From Halpernia sp048269545 (lineage in GTDB: Bacteria > Bacteroidota > Bacteroidia > Flavobacteriales > Weeksellaceae), in NCBI RefSeq assembly GCF_048269545.1, contig NZ_JBLXIJ010000002.1, positions 124,001 through 188,000 of the forward strand: a stretch of DNA of 64,000 bases. Direction: 5' to 3'. Position numbers and translations under genes: made by a program. Shown piece after piece: positions 61,128 through 64,000 of this stretch (position 1 is its first letter; the number at the start of each line of letters is the position of its first letter). The notes below the pieces were generated by a model. That model saw nothing but the letters and a program-made list of their open reading frames with translations. It made no database searches and was not told the origin of the DNA.

Positions 61128-61886
61128 ATGAAAATCATAAGTTCACCTGCAAAATTAATGAAATTGGAAAATGACAAAACTCCTTTGAGAACCACTTCCC
61201 CTAAATTTATTAAAGAAGCAGAACTCATTCACAAATATTTAAAACCAAAAACGCCAAAATATTTATCCGAATTAATGGAAATTTCACAAAAACTAGCAGA
61301 TGAAAATTGGCAAAGAAATCAAATTTGGAAAGCAAAACCTTCTAAAAAAGAAAGTTCACAAGCTATTTATTCATTTAATGGTGAAGTTTATAAAGGTTTA
61401 GATGTTGCTTCTTTAGATGAAAAAGCGATGGAATATTTGCGAAAAAACTTCAGAATGATATCTGGTTTATACGGTTTATTGCGACCTTCAGACAACATTA
61501 TGCCGTATCGTTTAGAAATGGGACGAAAATTTAAATTTGAAAAAAACAAAGATCTTTATTCCTTTTGGCGTGAAAAAATTACGAACGAATTAAAATCTGA
61601 ACTTAAAAAAGATGAAATTTTATTAAACGTTGCAAGTAACGAATATGCGAAAGTTTTGGATAAAAAAAAATTAGAAAATCATCTTGTAAATGTAGAATTC
61701 AAAGAGATTCGGAATGGAAAACCAAAAACAATAGTAGTTTATACCAAACATGCACGCGGTTTATTAGCGAGATTTTGTGCTGAAACAAATGCTAAAAATT
61801 TAAATGATGTAAAAGCTTTTAATACAAATAAATATTTATTTGATGAAAAACTTTCCACTAAAAATAATTTAGTTTTTATAAGATAA
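61128..61886 (+). CDS. yaaA: Peroxide stress protein YaaA
   Basis: 252 residues of the YaaA/DUF328 family, which lowers free iron after H2O2 stress in E. coli and binds DNA. Family segments: MKIISSPAKLM at the start, AIYSFNGEVYKGLDVASL, RMISGLYGLLRPSDNIMPYRLEMG (read as two parts), NVASNEYAKVL and TKHARGLLARFCAE (conserved KxARG). A short palindrome TTGTAA-A-TTACAA lies at 61068-61080. prmC follows after 7 bp, so they may be co-transcribed. Confidence 0.93.
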   Translation: MKIISSPAKLMKLENDKTPLRTTSPKFIKEAELIHKYLKPKTPKYLSELMEISQKLADENWQRNQIWKAKPSKKESSQAIYSFNGEVYKGLDVASLDEKAMEYLRKNFRMISGLYGLLRPSDNIMPYRLEMGRKFKFEKNKDLYSFWREKITNELKSELKKDEILLNVASNEYAKVLDKKKLENHLVNVEFKEIRNGKPKTIVVYTKHARGLLARFCAETNAKNLNDVKAFNTNKYLFDEKLSTKNNLVFIR

Positions 61887-61893
61887 ATTTTCA

Positions 61894-62748
61894 ATGAAAT
61901 TAGAAGAAATAAAATCACTTTTTACTGAAAAACTTTCAGCGATTTACAATCCAAATGAAATTGCAGAGTTATTTAATATTTTCAGTCAGGAAATTTTGGG
62001 TTTATCTAAAATTGAAATGCGACGAAGATTATCTGAAACGCTTTCTGACGAACAGTTAAAGGAATTTTTTGATGTTTTACAACAGCTTAAAAGTGAAATT
62101 CCATACAAATATATTTTAGAAGAAACTGAATTTTTTGGTTTAAAATTTAAAGTTTCTTCTGCTGTTTTAATTCCACGTCCGGAAACAGAAGAATTGTTGG
62201 AATTTGCAATCAATAAAATTAAAATTTCGAGATACAAAGAACAAAACTCCAGTTTCAAAGTTTTGGATATTGGAACTGGAAGTGGAATTATTTCAATTAT
62301 TTTAAAAAAGCATTTTCCCAAAGCAAACATTTTTGCAATTGATTTTTCTGAAACGGCTTTAGAAATTGCAAAAACAAATGCAAATACGCATAAAACAGAA
62401 ATTAATTTTACTTGTACAGATTATTTAAATACAGATTTAGTTGAAAAATATGATATTATTATTTCTAATCCGCCATACATTGGAATTAATGAAGAGGCGG
62501 AAATTGAAGATTCAGTAAAAAACACGGAGCCACAAATGGCACTCTTCTCTCCTACTTCTGATGCTCTAATTTTTTATAAGAAAATAGCAAAAGACGCCGA
62601 AAAGAATTTAAACGCAAGCGGACAAATATTTTTGGAAATCAATCAGAAATTAGGAAAAGAAACTTTAGAATTATTTCAAAATTTTTCTCATTCAGAACTA
62701 ATTAAAGATATTTCTGGAAATGATAGAATTATTTGGGTTGAAAAATAA
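61894..62748 (+). CDS. prmC: Release factor N5-glutamine methyltransferase
   Basis: Methylates the Gln of the GGQ motif of release factors RF1/RF2. 284 residues. N-terminal helical RF-binding domain (EIAELFNIFSQEILG), IPYKYILEETEFFGLKF, the SAM-binding motif VLDIGTGSGIISIIL and the catalytic NPPY as IIISNPPYIGINE. It starts 7 bp after yaaA and ends at a strong terminator. Confidence 0.95.
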   Translation: MKLEEIKSLFTEKLSAIYNPNEIAELFNIFSQEILGLSKIEMRRRLSETLSDEQLKEFFDVLQQLKSEIPYKYILEETEFFGLKFKVSSAVLIPRPETEELLEFAINKIKISRYKEQNSSFKVLDIGTGSGIISIILKKHFPKANIFAIDFSETALEIAKTNANTHKTEINFTCTDYLNTDLVEKYDIIISNPPYIGINEEAEIEDSVKNTEPQMALFSPTSDALIFYKKIAKDAEKNLNASGQIFLEINQKLGKETLELFQNFSHSELIKDISGNDRIIWVEK

Positions 62749-62756
62749 AGTGTATT

Positions 62757-62790
62757 AAAAAGCCTTTCAAAAAAAATTGAAAGGCTTTTT
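62757..62790. terminator. Bidirectional intrinsic terminator
   Basis: Arms AAAAGCCTTTCAA and TTGAAAGGCTTTT around six A, between convergent prmC and the unknown gene, with T runs on both strands. Confidence 0.88.
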
Positions 62791-62793
62791 AGT

Positions 62794-63198
62794 TTATTTC
62801 ATATTGGTCACTTTATCTACAACGTAAACTGTATTTCCACGCCATGGAATTGTACCGTGATATTCTTTGTAATGCAAATCAAAACTTTTACCACTGTTGG
62901 ATTCTAACTGTTTGAAAACGTCTTTATCTTCAATTGAAAATTCGAATTCATAACTTGTTAAATTGCCTGATTTGGTGTTATTTCCAAAACCTTGCTGAAT
63001 TAATTTACCTTCGTAGGTTTTGAAAATGTTTCCTTTCTTCACAACGTAATTCAATTGTCCGGATTTTACGCCTTCACCAAAAACGAAAAAATATTTATAC
63101 CAAATTGTTATTCCTCCAAAAAGGAAAATAATAAGTAAAGCCCAGATAATAAATTTTCTAAAACCGCTTTTCTTTTCTTGATAAATATCTTCAGACAT
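62794..63198 (-). CDS. Single-pass membrane protein, unknown
   Basis: A 134-residue protein with a short cytoplasmic Lys-rich start (SEDIYQEKKSGFRKF), one transmembrane helix (FIIWALLIIFLFGGITIWY, about 15-35) and an extracytoplasmic beta-rich domain (GQLNYVVKKGNIFKTYEGKL, YHGTIPWRGNTVYVVDKV). I recall similar proteins as widespread in flavobacteria, sometimes mislabelled as a sugar dehydrogenase. No function can be assigned. It follows the acyl-CoA dehydrogenase gene after 23 bp on the same strand. Confidence 0.75.
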   Translation of the reverse strand: MSEDIYQEKKSGFRKFIIWALLIIFLFGGITIWYKYFFVFGEGVKSGQLNYVVKKGNIFKTYEGKLIQQGFGNNTKSGNLTSYEFEFSIEDKDVFKQLESNSGKSFDLHYKEYHGTIPWRGNTVYVVDKVTNMK

Positions 63199-63221
63199 TT
63201 TAATTTTTAATTAAAAGTAAA

Positions 63222-64000
63222 CTATTTTTTTGAAATACTTCTACTAATTACAATTTTTTGAATCTCAGAAGTTCCTTCGTAAATTTGAGTGATTTTTGCA
63301 TCTCGCATTAATCTTTCTACATGATATTCTTTTACATAACCATATCCACCGTGAATTTGAACGGCTTCAATTGTAGTATCCATCGCAACTTGAGAAGCGT
63401 AAAGTTTTGCTATTGCTCCACTTTCAGAGATATCTTTTCCTTCATCTTTTTCCGCTGCAGCTTTGTAGCAAAGCATTCTTGCAGCCATTACATTCACGTG
63501 CATATCGGCTAATTTAAAAGCGATTGCTTGATGATTGATAATCTCTGTACCAAAAGATTTTCTTTCTTTAGCATATTTTAAAGCCAATTCATAAGCGCCA
63601 CTCGCAATTCCTAAAGCTTGAGAAGCAATACCAATTCTACCACCATTTAAAACAGCCATCGCAAATTTAAATCCAAAACCATCTTCACCAATTCTATTTT
63701 CTTTTGGAACTTTTACATCAGTAAACATTAAAGAACATGTGTCACTTCCACGAATTCCCAGTTTATCTTCTTTTTTTCCAACTGTAAAACCTTCCCAACC
63801 TTTTTCTACAATAAATGCATTTATACCTTTGTGTTTTTTTGATGCATCAGTTTGTGCCATTACAATATAAAAAGTAGCTGTAGAACCATTTGTTATCCAG
63901 TTTTTTGTGCCATTTAATAAATAATAATCGCCTTTATCTTCTGCAGTTGTCGCTTGTGAAGTAGCATCAGAACCAGCTTCTGGTTCACTTAATGCAAATG
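63222..64000 (-). CDS. Acyl-CoA dehydrogenase, N-terminal part outside window
   Basis: About 258 residues of a ~380-residue FAD-dependent acyl-CoA dehydrogenase; the frame is open to the window edge. Visible: the FAD/substrate segment FALSEPEAGSDATSQA, LNGTKNWITNGS, IVEKGWEGFTVGKKEDKLGI, GIRGSDTCSLMFTDVKVPKE (read in parts), RIGIASQALGIASGAYE, AVQIHGGYGYVKEY and the catalytic glutamate in IYEGTSEIQ. This is the short-chain/butyryl-type form of beta-oxidation. Substrate range not defined. An internal ATG at 63860 is not the start. Confidence 0.95.
   Translation of the reverse strand, partial: FALSEPEAGSDATSQATTAEDKGDYYLLNGTKNWITNGSTATFYIVMAQTDASKKHKGINAFIVEKGWEGFTVGKKEDKLGIRGSDTCSLMFTDVKVPKENRIGEDGFGFKFAMAVLNGGRIGIASQALGIASGAYELALKYAKERKSFGTEIINHQAIAFKLADMHVNVMAARMLCYKAAAEKDEGKDISESGAIAKLYASQVAMDTTIEAVQIHGGYGYVKEYHVERLMRDAKITQIYEGTSEIQKIVISRSISKK

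Overview
The window is chromosomal DNA of a strongly A+T-rich Bacteroidetes bacterium, most likely a Flavobacteriia/Weeksellaceae member (Chryseobacterium/Kaistella-like; this placement is inferred from gene content, not from a search). Supporting signs: promoters of the TTTG-N~19-TAnnTTTG type, start codons without Shine-Dalgarno sequences, a SusC/SusD pair, a flavobacterial-type carotenoid cluster, a compact trp operon led by a Trp-Trp-Trp leader peptide, and several structured intergenic repeats. Nearly all genes are ordinary housekeeping or metabolic genes; there is no prophage, insertion sequence or CRISPR array.

Layout. 1-6.2 kb (minus strand): purine synthesis purM-purN-purH, then purD (own promoter) and guaA (cut by the window edge); purM is preceded by a ~155-nt leader holding an intrinsic-terminator-like hairpin. 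6.2-8.0 kb: flavin reductase, pirin, DUF488. 8.1-19.9 kb (minus): a starch/maltodextrin utilisation locus read susC-susD-susE-terminator-GH97-GH13-NTF2-like-MFS permease. 20.2-22.9 kb (plus): metG and an Mpo1-like membrane protein, separated by a repeat with inverted ends. 22.9-29.7 kb (minus): MGH1/GH63-like glycosidase, SDR dehydrogenase, GNAT, a DUF1684 lipoprotein, an unknown protein and malate:quinone oxidoreductase. 29.7-31.0 kb: a parDE toxin-antitoxin module bracketed by 90-bp direct repeats that copy the 5' end of mqo, then a frameshifted membrane-protein pseudogene. 31-35.3 kb: gpsA, an M23 peptidase, lysS and a small lipoprotein.

35.3-42.5 kb (plus): a complete trp operon, promoter-leader peptide-attenuator-trpE-G-D-C-F-B-[DoxX-like membrane gene]-A, with a non-trp gene translationally coupled between trpB and trpA. 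42.6-48.9 kb: lipB, a 2-oxoacid dehydrogenase E2, gamma-glutamyltransferase, small and unknown proteins, a Crp/Fnr-like regulator and a possible small RNA. 49-58 kb: carotenoid genes crtI-crtB-unknown-crtZ-crtYcd-SRPBCC (minus), divergent from a TetR-like regulator, an ABC1/UbiB kinase-like protein, a MarR regulator and a DNA photolyase (plus). Together these look like one photo-oxidative stress locus with a shared control region. 58-64 kb: a YegS-like lipid kinase, an alpha/beta hydrolase, initiator tRNA-Met, a YrdC/Sua5-family protein, yaaA, prmC, an unknown membrane-anchored protein and a partial acyl-CoA dehydrogenase.

The least ordinary items are the parDE insertion with its duplicated mqo end, the purM leader hairpin, the DoxX-like gene inside trp, the carotenoid/photolyase/two-regulator arrangement with an inverted repeat on the crtI promoter, the nested dyads in the sus locus, and the possible small RNA near 48.9 kb.
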